A DNA stretch of 64,000 nucleotides from Colletes latitarsis (Eukaryota > Arthropoda > Insecta > Hymenoptera > Colletidae). Shown here piece after piece: positions 23,957-37,206 of the stretch. Every line of letters begins with the position of its first letter. The first letter of the stretch is position 1. Below the pieces are notes generated by a model. The model was given only the letters and a program-made list of their open reading frames with translations. It was not told the DNA's origin and searched no databases. The translations under genes and the position numbers were made by a program. The stretch covers positions 26,955,501-27,019,500 of the forward strand of contig NW_027488367.1 in the NCBI RefSeq assembly GCF_051014445.1, given 5' to 3'.

Positions 23957-26604
23957 TGGTTTCCATCAATATGTTAGAGGACAACGCAAGTTAGGTCTGG
24001 GATTGGTCTGGGATTTGCCCTGATCAGGCTCATACTTTCGCGTTTTTCACATACTTGTTGAACAGATCCTGGGTTTTTTCTGGTTTGGATCACGTAGTAG
24101 TATGGTACCACACTGAAACAGTCCATTAAACCTGGTTTGGATCAATATTTTAGAGGATAACGCATGTTAGGTCTAGGTTAGGTCTGGGATTTTCGCTCAT
24201 GAGACTCATACTTTCGAATTCTTCACATACTTGTTGAACGGATCCTGGGTTTTTTCTGGTTTGGTTCAGGTAGTAATGTGGTACCACACTGAAACATTCA
24301 ATTAAACCTGGTCTTGATAAATATTTTAGAGGATAACGCAAGTTAGGTCTGGCATAGGTCTGGGACTCGCCCTCATCAGGCTCATACTTTCGCGTCTTTC
24401 ACATACTTGTTGAACAGATCCTGGGTTTTTTCTGGTCTGTATCACGTTGTAGTGTGGTACCACACTGAAACAGTCCATTAAACCTGGTTTGGATCAATTG
24501 TTTAGAGGATAACGCATGTTAGGTCTAGGTTAGCCATGGGATTTTCACTCATCAGACTCATACTTTCGCATTCTTCACATACTTGTTGAACGGATCCTGG
24601 GTTTTTTCTGGTTTGGATCACGTAGTAATGTGGTGCCACACTGAAACAGTCGATTCAACCTGGTTTTGATCAATATTTTAGAGGATGACGCATAGTTAGG
24701 TTTGGGATAGGTCTGGGATTTGACCTCATCAGACTCATACTTTCGCACACTTCACATACTCGTTGAACAGATCCTGGGTTATTTTCTGGTTTGGATCACA
24801 TAGTAATGTGGTACCACACTGAAACAGTCGATTAAACCTGGTTTCGATCAATATTTTAGAGAATAATTCATGTTAGGTCTAGGTTAGGTCTGGGATTTGC
24901 TCTCATCAGGCTCGTTCTTTCGCATATTTCTCATACTTGATGGCTAGATCCTGGGCTTTTTCTGGATTGCATCACGTAGTAATGAAGTACAACACTGAAA
25001 CAGTCAATTAAACCTGGTTTCCATCAATATCTTAGAGGACAACGCAAGTTAGGTCTGGGATTGGTCTTGGTTTTGCCCTCATCAGGCTCATACTTTCGCG
25101 TTTTTCACATACTTGTTGAACAGATCCTGGGTTTTTTCTGGTTTGGATCACGTAGTAGTGTGGTACCACACTGAAACAGTCCATTAAACCTGGTTTGGAT
25201 CAATATTTTAGAGGATAACGCATGTTAGGTCTAGGTTAGGTCTGAGATTTTCGCTCATGAGACTCATACTTACGCATTCTTCACATACTTGTTGAACGGA
25301 TCCTGGGTTTTTTCTGGTTTGGTTCAGGTAGTAATGTGGTACCACACTGAAACATTCAATTAAACCTGGTCTTGATAAATATTTTAGAGGATAACGCAAG
25401 TTAGGTCTGGCATAGGTCTGGGATTCGCCCTCATCAGGCTCATACTTTCGCGTTTTTCACATACTTGTTGAACAGATCCTGGGTTTTTTCTGGTCTGTAT
25501 CACGTAGTAGTGTGGTACCACACTGAAACAGTCCATTAAACCTGGTTTGGATGAATTGTTTAGAGGATAACGCATGTTAGGTCTAGGTTAGCCCTGGGAT
25601 TTTCACTCATCAGACTCATACTTTCGCATTCTTCACATACTTGTTGAACGGATCCTGGGTTTTTTCTGGTTTGGATCACGTAGTAGTGTGGTGCCACACT
25701 GAAACAGTCGATTCAACCTGGTTTTGATCAATATTTTAGAGGATAACGCATAGTTAGGTTTGGGATAGGTCTGGGATTTGACCTCATCAGACTCATACTT
25801 TCGCACACTTCACATACTCGTTGAACAGATCCTGGGTTATTTTCTGGTTTGGATCACATAGTAATGTGGTACCACACTGAAACAGTCGATTAAACCTGGT
25901 TTCGATCAATATTTTAGAGAATAATTCATGTTAGGTCTAGGTTAGGTCTGGGATTTGCTCTCATCAGGCTCGTTCTTTCGCATATTTCTCATACTTGATG
26001 GCTAGATCCTGGGCTTTTTCTGAATTGCATCACGTAGTAATGAAGTACAACAGTGAAACAGTCAATTAAACCTGGTTTCCATCAATATCTTAGAGAACAA
26101 CGCAAGTTAGGTCTGGGATAGGTCTGGGATTTGCCCTCATCAGGCTCATACTTTCGCGTTTTTCACATACTTGTTGAACAGATCCTGGGTTTTCTCTGGT
26201 TTGGATCACGTAGTAGTGTGGTACCACACTGAAACAGTCCATTAAACCTGGTTTGGATCAATATTTTAGAGGATAACGCATGTTAGGTCTAGGTTAGGTC
26301 TGGGATTTTCACCCTTCAGACTCATACTTTCGCATTCTTCACATACTTGTTGAACGGATGCTGGGTTTTTTCTGGTATGGATCACGTACTAATGTGGTAC
26401 CACACTGAAACAGTCCATTAAACGTGGTTTTGATCAATATTTTAGAGGATAACGCATAGTTAGGTTTGGGATAGGTCTGGGATTTGACCTCATCAGACTC
26501 ATACTTTCGCACACTTCACATACTCGTTGAACAGATCCTGGGTTATTTTCTGGTTTGGATCACATAGTAATGTGGTACCACACTGAAACAGTCGATTAAA
26601 CCTG
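23957..26604 (+). repeat. 15-monomer (2646-bp) duplication, copy 1
   Basis: The segment begins at a rare ATCAATATGTTAGAGG variant (23971), which recurs 2646 bp later at 26617. The match then follows through TTTCGAATTCTTC, GTCTTTCACATACTTG, ATCACGTTGTAGTG and GTTAGCCATGGG. Copy 1 also holds a four-monomer partial C-D-A-E module at 25931-26636. Confidence 0.88.
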
Positions 26605-28752
26605 GTTTCCATCAATATGTTAGAGGACAACGCAAGTTAGGTCTGGGATTGGTCTGGGATTTGCCCTGATCAGGCTCATACTTTCGCGTTTTTCACATAC
26701 TTGTTGAACAGATCCTGGGTTTTTTCTGGTTTGGATCACGTAGTAGTATGGTACCACACTGAAACAGTCCATTAAACCTGGTTTGGATCAATATTTTAGA
26801 GGATAACGCATGTTAGGTCTAGGTTAGGTCTGGGATTTTCGCTCATGAGACTCATACTTTCGAATTCTTCACATACTTGTTGAACGGATCCTGGGTTTTT
26901 TCTTGTTTGGTTCAGGTAGTAATGTGGTACCACACTGAAACATTCAATTAAACCTGGTCTTGATAAATATTTTAGAGGATAACGCAAGTTAGGTCTGGCA
27001 TAGGTCTGGGACTCGCCCTCATCAGGCTCATACTTTCGCGTCTTTCACATACTTGTTGAACAGATCCTGGGTTTTTTCTGGTCTGTATCACGTTGTAGTG
27101 TGGTACCACACTGAAACAGTCCATTAAACCTGGTTTGGATCAATTGTTTAGAGGATAACGCATGTTAGGTCTAGGTTAGCCATGGGATTTTCACTCATCA
27201 GACTCATACTTTCGCATTCTTCACATACTTGTTGAACGGATCCTGGGTTTTTTCTGGTTTGGATCACGTAGTAATGTGGTGCCACACTGAAACAGTCGAT
27301 TCAACCTGGTTTTGATCAATATTTTAGAGGATGACGCATAGTTAGGTTTGGGATAGGTCTGGGATTTGACCTCATCAGACTCATACTTTCGCACACTTCA
27401 CATACTCGTTGAACAGATCCTGGGTTATTTTCTGGTTTGGATCACATAGTAATGTGGTACCACACTGAAACAGTCGATTAAACCTGGTTTCGATCAATAT
27501 TTTAGAGAATAATTCATGTTAGGTCTAGGTTAGGTCTGGGATTTGCTCTCATCAGGCTCGTTCTTTCGCATATTTCTCATACTTGATGGCTAGATCCTGG
27601 GCTTTTTCTGGATTGCATCACGTAGTAATGAAGTACAACACTGAAACAGTCAATTAAACCTGGTTTCCATCAATATCTTAGAGGACAACGCAAGTTAGGT
27701 CTGGGATTGGTCTTGGTTTTGCCCTCATCAGGCTCATACTTTCGCGTTTTTCACATACTTGTTGAACAGATCCTGGGTTTTTTCTGGTTTGGATCACGTA
27801 GTAGTGTGGTACCACACTGAAACAGTCCATTAAACCTGGTTTGGATCAATATTTTAGAGAATAATTCATGTTAGGTCTAGGTTAGGTCTGGGATTTGCTC
27901 TCATCAGGCTCGTTCTTTCGCATATTTCTCATACTTGATGGCTAGATCCTGGGCTTTTTCTGAATTGCATCACGTAGTAATGAAGTACAACACTGAAACA
28001 GTCAATTAAACCTGGTTTCCATCAATATCTTAGAGAACAACGCAAGTTAGGTCTGGGATAGGTCTGGGATTTGCCCTCATCAGGCTCATACTTTCGCGTT
28101 TTTCACATACTTGTTGAACAGATCCTGGGTTTTCTCTGGTTTGGATCACGTAGTAGTGTGGTACCACACTGAAACAGTCCATTAAACCTGGTTTGGATCA
28201 ATATTTTAGAGGATAACGCATGTTAGGTCTAGGTTAGGTCTGGGATTTTCACCCTTCAGACTCATACTTTCGCATTCTTCACATACTTGTTGAACGGATG
28301 CTGGGTTTTTTCTGGTATGGATCACGTACTAATGTGGTACCACACTGAAACAGTCCATTAAACGTGGTTTTGATCAATATTTTAGAGGATAACGCATAGT
28401 TAGGTTTGGGATAGGTCTGGGATTTGACCTCATCAGACTCATACTTTCGCACACTTCACATACTCGTTGAACAGATCCTGGGTTATTTTCTGGTTTGGAT
28501 CACATAGTAATGTGGTACCACACTGAAACAGTCGATTAAACCTGGTTTCGATCAATATTTTAGAGAATAATTCATGTTAGGTCTAGGCTAGGTCTGAGAT
28601 TTGCTCTCATCAGGCTCATTCTTTCGCATATTTCTCATACTTGATGGCTAGATCCTGGGCTGTTCCTGGATTGTATCACGTAGTAATGTGGTACCACGCT
28701 GAAACAGTCGATTAAACCTGGTTCCGATCAATATTTTAGAGGATAACGCAAG
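26605..28752 (+). repeat. 15-monomer duplication, copy 2, with 4-monomer loss
   Basis: The match to copy 1 keeps offset 2646 up to about 27860, then resumes with offset 1940. The difference, 706 bp, is four monomers (three of 176 or so plus the E-type extra bases). The resumed part starts with the C monomer carrying TTTTTCTGAATTGCATC (near 26020 and 27960), a variant that ties the two together. It contains the full C-D-A-E-C module copy 5 at 27871-28752. Confidence 0.87.
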
Positions 28753-30165
28753 TTAAGTCTGGGATTGGTCTGGGATTTGACCTCATCAGACTCATACTTT
28801 CGCACAATTCACATACTTGTTGAACAGATCCTGGGTTTTTTCTGGTTTGGATCCCGTAGTAGTGTGGTACCACACTGAAACAGTCCATTAAACCTGGTTT
28901 CGCTCAATATTTTAGAGGACAACGCAAGTTAGGTCTGGGATAGGTCTGGGATTTTCACTCATCAGACTCATACTTTCGCATTCTTCACATACTTGTTGAA
29001 CGGATCCTGGGTTTTTTCGGGTTTGGATCACGTAGTAATGTGGGTCCACAATGAAACAATCAATTAAACCTGGTCTTGATAAATATTTTAGAGGATAACG
29101 CGTGTTAGGTTTGGGTTAGGTCTAGGATTTGCCCTCAGCAGGCTCATACTTTCGCACACTTCACATACTCGTTGAACAGATCCTGCATTATTTTCTGGTT
29201 TGGATCACGTAGTAATGTGGTACCACACTAAAACAGTCAATTAAACCTGGTTTCGATCAATATCTTACAGGATCACGCAAGCTAGGTCTGGGATAGGTCT
29301 GGGATTAGCCCTCATCAGACCCATACTTTCGCACACTTCACATACTCGTTGACAAGATCCTGGGTTTTTTTCTGGCTTGGATCACGTAGTAATGTGGTTC
29401 CACACTGATACAGTCGATTAAACTTGGCTTCGATCAATATTTTAGAGGATAACGCAAGTTAGGTCTGGGACAGGTCTGGGATTTGCCCTCATCAGGCTCA
29501 TACTTTCGCGTTTTTCACATACTTCTTGAACGGATCCTGGGTTTTTTTCTGGTTTGGTTCACGTAGTAATGTGGGTCCACACTGAAACAATCAATTAAAC
29601 CTGGTCTTGATAAATATTTTAGAGGATAACGCATGTTAGGTCCGGGATAGGTCTGGGATTTGCCCTCATCAGACTCATACTTTCGCACACTTCACGTACT
29701 CGTTGAACAGATCCTGCATTATTTTCTGGTTTGGATCACATAGTAATGTGGTACCACACTGAAACATTCAATTAAACCTGGCCTTGATAAATATTTTGGA
29801 GGTTAACGCATGTTAGGTCTAGGTTAGGCCTGGGATTTTCACTCATCAGACTCATACTTTCGCATTCTTCACATACTTGTTGAACTGAAACTGGGTTTTT
29901 TTCTGGATTGCATCACGTAGTAATGTAGTACCACACTGAAACAGTCAATGAAACCTGGTTTCCATCAATATTTTAGAGGACAACGCAAGTTAGGTCTAGG
30001 TAAGGCCTGAGATTTTCACTGATCAGACTCATACATTCGCATTCTTCACATACTTGTTGAACGGATCCTGGGCTTTTTCTGGTTTGGATCACGTAGTTAT
30101 GTGGGTCCACACTGAAACAATCAATTAAACCTGGTCTTGATAAATATTTTAGAGGATAACGCGTG
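28753..30165 (+). repeat. Mixed monomers before dimer block 3
   Basis: E, A, B/E hybrid, E, D/A and other mixed monomers. Distinctive variants are ATCCTGCATTATTTTC, TTTTACAGGATCACGC-like TTACAGG junctions (near 29270) and GACAAGATCC with seven T. Some of these variants recur in the R blocks at 35.1, 39.0 and 44.8 kb, so this is a diverged relative of R. Confidence 0.72.
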
Positions 30166-32284
30166 TTAGGTCTGGGATAGGTCTGGGATTTGCCCTCATC
30201 AGACTCATACTTTCGCACACTTCACATACTCGTTGAACAGATCCTGGGTTATTTTCTGGTTTGGATCACATAGTAATGTGGTACCACACTGAAACAGTCG
30301 ATTAAACCAGGTTTCGATCAATATTTTTGAGGATAACGCATATTAGGTCTAGGTTAGGCCTGGGATTTTCACTCATCAGACTCATACTTTCGCATTCTTC
30401 ACATACTTGTTGAACGGATCCTGGGTTTTTTCTGGTTTGGATCACGTAGTAATGTGGGTCCACACTGAAACAATCAATTAAACCTGGTTTTGATAAATAT
30501 TTTAGAGGATATCGCATGTTAGGTCTGGGATAGGTCTGGGATTTGCCCTCATCAGACTCATACTTTCGCACACTTCACATACTCGTTGAACAGATCCTGG
30601 GTTATTTTCTGGTTTGGATCACATAGTAATGTGGTACCACACTGAAACTGTCGATTAAACCAGGTTTCGATCAATATTTTTGAGGACAACGCATGTTAGG
30701 TCTTGGTTAGGCCTGGGATTTTCACTCATCAGACTCATACTTTCGCATTCTTCACATACTTGTTGAACGGATCCTGGGTTTTTTCTGGTTTGGATCACGT
30801 AGTAATGTGGGTCCACACTGAAACAATCAATTAAACCTGGTCTTGATAAATATTTTAGAGGATATCGCATGTTAGGTCTGGGATAGGTCTGGGATTTGCC
30901 CTCATCAGACTCATACTTTCGCACACTTCACATACTCGTTGAACAGATCCTGGGTTATTTTCTGGTTTGGATCACATAGTAATGTGGTACCACACTGAAA
31001 CTGTCGATTAAACCAGGTTTCGATCAATATTTTTGAGGACAACGCATGTTAGGTCTAGGTTAGGCCTGGGATTTTCACTCATCAGACTCATACTTTCGCA
31101 TTCTTCACATACTTGTTGAACTGAAACTGGGTTTTTTTCTGGTTTGGATCACGTAGCAATGTGGTTCCACACTGAAACAGTCGGTTAAACCTGGTTTCGA
31201 TCAATATTTTAGTGGATAACGCAAGTTAGGTCTGGGATAGGTCTGGGATTTGCCCTCATCAGACTCATACTTTTGCACACTTCACATACTCGTTGAACAG
31301 ATCCTGGGTTATTTTCTGGTTTGGATCACATAGTAATGTGGTACCACACTGAAACAGTCGATTAAACCAGGTTTCGATCAATATTTTTGAGGATAACGCA
31401 TATTAGGTCTAGGTTAGGCCTGGGATTTTCACTCATCAGACTCATACTTTCGCATTCTTCACATACTTGTTGAACGGATCCTGGGTTTTTTCTGGTTTGG
31501 ATCACGTAGTAATGTGGGTCCACACTGAAACAATCAATTAAACCTGGTCTTGATAAATATTTTAGAGGATAACGCATGTTAGGTCTGGGATAGGTCTGGG
31601 ATTTGCCCTCATCAGACTCATACTTTCGCACACTTCAGATACTCGTTGAACAGATCCTGGGTTATTTTCTGGTTTGGATCACATAGTAATGTGGTACCAC
31701 ACTGAAACTGTCGATTAAACCAGGTTTCGATCAATATTTTTGAGGACAACGCATGTTAGGTCTAGGTTAGGCCTGGGATTTTCACTCATCAGACTCATAC
31801 TTTCGCATTCTTCACATACTTGTTAAACTGAAACTGGGTTTTTTCTGGTTTGGATCACGTAGCAATGTGGTTCCACACTGAAACAGTCGGTTAAACCTGG
31901 TTTCGATCAATATTTTAGTGGATAACGCAAGTTAGGTCTGGGATAGGTCTGGGATTTGCCCTCATCAGACTCATACCTACGCACACTTCACATACTCGTT
32001 GAACAGATCCTGGGTTATTTTCTGGTTTGGATCACATAGTAATGTGGTACCAAACTGAAACAGTCGATTAAACCAGGTTTCGATCAATATTTTTGAGGAT
32101 AACGCATGTTAGGTCTAGGTTAGGCCTGGGATTTTCACTCATCAGACTCATACTTTCGCATTCTTCTTATACTTGTTGAACTGATCCTGGGTTTTTTCTG
32201 GTTTGGATCACGTAGTAATGTGGTACCACACTGAAACAGTCGATTAAACCTGGTTTCGATCAATATTTTAGAGGATAACGCAAG
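30166..32284 (+). repeat. 353-bp E+A dimer HOR, block 3 (6 dimers)
   Basis: Six E+A dimers in 2119 bp, the longest dimer run in the window. Minus-strand 89-codon frames at 30302 and 30655 are exactly 353 bp apart, which confirms the period. The right part matches block 2 at an offset near 11996, including CATACCTACGCACAC and GGTACCAAACTG. The left part repeats the A monomer with GATCAGACTCATACATTCGC. Confidence 0.9.
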
Positions 32285-32459
32285 TTAAGTCTGGGATTGG
32301 TCTGGGATTTGACCTCATCAGACTCATACTTTCGCACACTTCACATACTCGTTGAACAGATCCTGGGTTATTTTCTGGTTTGGATCACATAGTAATGTGG
32401 CACCACACTGAAACAGTCGATTAAACCACGTTTCGATCAATATTTTTGAGGATAACGCA

Positions 32460-34220
32460 TGTTAGGTCTAGGTTAGGCCTGGGATTTTCACACATCACAC
32501 TCATACTTTCGCATTCTTCACATACTTGTTGAACGGATCCTGGGTTTTTTCTGGTTTAGATCACGTAGTAATGTGGGACCACACTGAATCAGTCAATTAA
32601 ACCTGGTTTCGACCAATATTTTAGAGAATAATTCATGTTAGGTCTAGGTTAGGTCTGGGATTTTCTCTCATCAGGCTCATTCTTTCGCATATTTCTCATA
32701 CTTGATGGCTAGAACCTGGGCTTTTTCTGGATTGGATCACGTAGTAATGAAGTACAACACTGAAACAGTCAATTAAACCTGGTTTCTATCAATATTTTAG
32801 AGGACAGCGCATGTTAGGTCTAGGTTAGGCCTGGGATTTGCCCTGATCAGGGTCATACTTTCGCAGTTTTAACATACATGTTGACCTGATCGAGGGTTTT
32901 TTCTGCTTTGGATCACGTAGTAAAGTGGTACCACACTGAAACAGTCCATTAAACCTAGTTTGGATCAATTGTTTAGAGGATAACGCATGTTAGGTCTAGG
33001 TTAGCCCTGAGATTTTCACTCATCAGACTCATACTTTCGCATTCTTCTCATACTTGTTGAACAGATCCTGGGTTTTTTCTGGTTTGTATCACGTAGTAGT
33101 GTGGTACCACACTGAAACAGTCCATTAAACCTGGTTTGGATCAATTGTTTAGAGGATAACGCATGTTAGGTCTAGGTTAGCCCTGGGATTTTCACTCATC
33201 AGACTCATACTTTCGCATTCTTCTCATACATGTTGAACTGATCTTGGGGTTTTTCTGGTTTGGATCACGTAGTAATGTGGTACCACACTGAAACAGTCGA
33301 GTAAACCTGGTTTCGATCAATATCTTAGAGGATAACGCAAGTTAAGTCTGGGATTGGTCTGGGATTTGACCTCATCAGACTCATACTTTCGCACACTTCA
33401 CATACTCGTTGAACAGATCCTGGGTTATTTTCTGGTTTGGATCACATAGTAATGTGGTACCACACTGAAACAGTCGATTAAACCAGGTTTCGATCAATAT
33501 TTTTGAGGATAACGCATGTTAGGACTAGGTTAGGCCTGGGATTTTCACTCATCAGACTCATACTTTCGCATTCTTCACATACTTGTTGAACGGATCCTGG
33601 GTTTTTTCTGGTTTGGATCAGGTAGTAATGTGGTACCACACTGAAACAGTCGATTAAACCTGGTTATGATCAATATTTTAGAGGATAACGCATAGTTAGG
33701 TTTGGGATAGGTCTGGGATTTGACCTCATCAGACTCATACTTTCGCACACTTCACATACTCGTTGAACAGATCCTGGGTTATTTTCTGGTTTGGATCACA
33801 TAGTAATGTGGTACCACACTGAAACAGTCGATTAAACCTGGTTTCGATCAATATTTTAGAGAATAATTCATGTTAGGTCTAGGTTAGGTCTGGGATTTGC
33901 TCTCATCCGGCTCATTCTTTCGCATATTTCTCATACTTGATGGCTAGATTCTGGGCTGTTTCTGGATTGTATGACGTAGTAATGTGGGTCCACAGTGAAA
34001 CAATCAATTAAACCTGGTCTTGATAAATATTTTAGAGGATAACGCATGTTAGGTCTGGGATAGGTCTGGGATTTGCCCTCATCAGACTCATACTTTCGCA
34101 CACTTCACATACTCGTTGAACAGATCCTGGGTTACTTTCTGGTTTGGATCACATAGTAATGTGGTACCACACTGAAACAGTCGATTAAACCAGGTTTCGA
34201 TCAATATTTTTGAGGATAAC
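32460..34220 (+). repeat. Block P, copy 1 (about 10 monomers)
   Basis: About 1.76 kb matches 41276-43036 at an offset of 8816. Markers are GGATTTTCACACATCA, ACTGAATCAGTC, TTTCGACCAATATTTTAG, GGCTAGAACCTGGG, GAGGACAGCGCATG, GATCTTGGGGTTTTTC, CAGTCGAGTAAACC and GGTTATGATCAAT. Downstream it joins block R directly, whereas copy 2 joins block Q. Confidence 0.87.
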
Positions 34221-34319
34221 GCATGTTAGGTCTAGGTTAGGCCTGGGATTCTCACTCATCAGACTCATACTTTCGCATTCTTCACGTACTTGTAGAACGG
34301 ATCCTGGGTTTTTTCTGGT

Positions 34320-36255
34320 TTGGATCACATAGCAATGTGGTACCACTCTGAAACAGTCGGTTAAACCAGGTTTCGATCAATATTTTAGAGGATAACGCAT
34401 GTTAGGTCTGGGATAGGTCTGGGATTTGCCCTCATCAGGCTCATACTTTCGCATTCTTCACATACTTGTTGAACGGATCCTTTGTTTTTTCTGGATTGGA
34501 TCACGTAGTAATGTGGTACCACACTGAAACATCCAATGAAACCTGGTCTGGATAAATATTTTAGAGGATAACGCAAGTTAGGTCTGGGATAGGTCTGGGA
34601 TTAGCCCTCATCAGACTCATACTTTCGCATATTTCTCATACTTCATGGCTAGAGCCTGGGCTATTTCTGGATTGGATCACGTAGTAAAGTGGTACCACAC
34701 TGAAACATTCAATGAAACCTGGTCTGGATAAAAATTTTAAAGGATAACGCATGTTAGGTCAAGGTTAGGTCTAAGATTTGCCCTCATCAGGCTCACAGTT
34801 TCGCGTTTTTCACATACTTGTCGAACAGATCCTGGGTTTTTTGTGGTTTGGATCACGTAGTATTGTGGTACCACACTGAAACATTCAATTAAACCTGGTC
34901 TTGATAAATATTTTAGAGGATAACGCATGTTAGGTCTGGGTTACGTCTAGGATTTTCCCTCATCAGGCTCACACTTTCGCATATTTCTCATACTTCATGG
35001 CTAGATCCTGGGCTGTTTCTGCATTGTATCTCGTAGTAATGTGGTACCACACTAAAACAGTCAATTAAACCTGGTTTCGATCAATATTTTACAGGATCAC
35101 GCAAGCTAGGTCTGGGATAGGTCTGGGATTAGCCCTCATCAGACTCATACTTTCGCACACTTCACATACTCGTTGACATGATCCTGGGTTTTTTTCTGGC
35201 TTGGATGACGTAGTAATGTGGTTCCACACTGATACAGTCGATTAAACTTGGTTTCGATCAATATTTTAGAGGATAACGCAAGTTAGGTCTGGGACAGGTC
35301 TGGGATTTGCCCTCATCAGGCTCATACTTTCGCGTTTTTCACATACTTGTTGAACGGATCCTGCATTATTTTCTGGTTTGGATCACATAGTAATGTGGTA
35401 CCACACTGAAACATTCAATTAAACCTGGCCTTGATAAATATTTTGGAGGATAACGCAAGTTAGGTCTGGGATAGGTCTGGGATTTGCTCTCATCAGGCTC
35501 ATTCTTTCGCATATCTCTCGTACTTGATGGCTAGATCCTGTGCTTTTTCTGGATTGCATCACGTAGTAATGTAGTACCACACTGAAACAGTCAATGAAAC
35601 CTGGTTTCCATCAATATTTTAGAGGACAACGCAAGTTAGGTCTAGGTAAGGCCTGAGATTTTCACTGATCAGACTCATACATTCGCATTCTTCACATACT
35701 TGTTGAACGGATCCTGGGTTTTTTCTGGTTTGGATCACGTAGTTATGTGGGTCCACACTGAAACAATCAATTAAACCTGGTCTTGATAAATATTTTAGAG
35801 GATAACGCATGTTAGGTCTGGGATAGGTCTGGGATTTGCCCTCATCAGACTCATACTTTCGCACACTTCACATACTCGTTGAACAGATCCTGGGTTATTT
35901 TCTGGTTTGGATCACATAGTAATGTGGTACCACACTGAAACAGTCGATTAAACCAGGTTTCGATCACTATTTTTGAGGACAACGCATGTTAGGTCTAGGT
36001 TAGGCCTGGGATTTTCACTCATCAGACTCATACTTTCGCATTCTTCACATACTTGTTGAACTGAAACTGGGTTTTTTCTGGTTTGGATCACGTAGTAATG
36101 TGGTTCCACACTGAAACAGTCGGTTAAACCTGGTTTCGATCAATATTTTAGTGGATAACGCAAGTTAGGTCTGGGATAGGTCTGGGATTTGCCCTCATCA
36201 GACTCATACCTACGCACACTTCACATACTCGTTGAACAGATCCTGGGTTTTTTCT
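34320..36255 (+). repeat. Block R, copy 1 (11 monomers)
   Basis: Nearly identical to 38199-40134 (offset 3879) and 44017-45951 (offset 9697). Markers are ATAGCAATGTGGTACCACTC, GGATCCTTTGTTTTTTC, ACATCCAATGAAACC, GGCTAGAGCCTGGG, GTAGTATTGTGG, GGGTTACGTCTAGG, TTTTACAGGATCACGCAAGC, CATACCTACGC and TTCTGGAGTGGATC. The minus-strand frames at 34385 and 34737 give identical translations in all three copies. Confidence 0.92.
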
Positions 36256-36270
36256 GGAGTGGATCACGTA

Positions 36271-37090
36271 GTAAAGTGGTACCACACTGAAACAGTCCAT
36301 TAAACCTGGTTTGGATCAATTGTTTAGAGGATAACGCATGTTAGGTCTAGGTTAGCCCTGGGATTTTCACTCATCAGACTCATACTTTCGCATTCTTCTC
36401 ATACTTGTTGAACAGATCCTGGGTTTTTTTCTGGTTTGTAACACGTAGTAGTGTGGTACCACACTGAAACAGTCCATTAAACCTGGTTTGGATCAATTGT
36501 TTAGAGGATAACGCATGTTAGGTCTAGGTTAGCCCTGGGATTTTCACTCATCAGACTCATACTTTCGCATTCTTCTCATACTTGTTGAACTGATCCTGGG
36601 TTTTCTCTGGTTTGGATCACGTAGTAATGTGGTACCACACTGAAACAGTCGATTAAACCTGGTTATGATCAATATTTTAGAGGATAACGCATAGTTAGGT
36701 TTGGGATAGGTCTGGGATTCGACCTCATCAGACTCATACTTTCGCACACTTCACATACTCGTTGAACAGATCCTGGGTTATTTTCTGGTTTGGATCACAT
36801 AGTAATGTGGTACCTCACTGAAACAGTCGATTAAACCTGGTTTCGATCAATATTTTAGAGAATAATTCATGTTAGGTCTAGGTTAGGTCTGGGATTTGCT
36901 CTCATCAGGCTCGTTCTTTCGCATATTTCTCATACTTGATGGCTAGATCCTGGGCTTTTTCTGGATTGCATCACGTAGTAATGAAGTACAACACTGAAAC
37001 AGTCAATTAAACCTGGTTTCCATCAATATCTTAGAGGACAACGCAAGTTAGGTCTGGGATAGGTCTGGGATTTGCCCTCATCAGGCTCAT
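36271..37090 (+). repeat. Block S, copy 1
   Basis: Matches 40325-41144 at offset 4054 and the start of 46143-46528. Markers are TCAATTGTTTAGAGG, GTTTGTAACACGTAG, GGGTTTTCTCTGG after TTGAACTGATCC, and GGTACCTCACTG. In this copy S follows R directly; in the others an extra F-bearing stretch of one monomer length lies between R and S. Confidence 0.87.
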
Positions 37091-37206
37091 AGTTTCGCAC
37101 ACTTCACATACTTGTTGAACAGATCCTGGGTTTTTTCTGGTTTGGATCCCGTAGTAGTGTGGTACCACACTGAAACAGTCCATTAAACCTGGTTTCGCTC
37201 AATATT

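Noticed and set aside
28753..29972. Possible transposon or unique insert in a less regular stretch
   Set aside because: All of it still aligns to the monomer. The odd variants recur in block R, so it is a diverged array segment.
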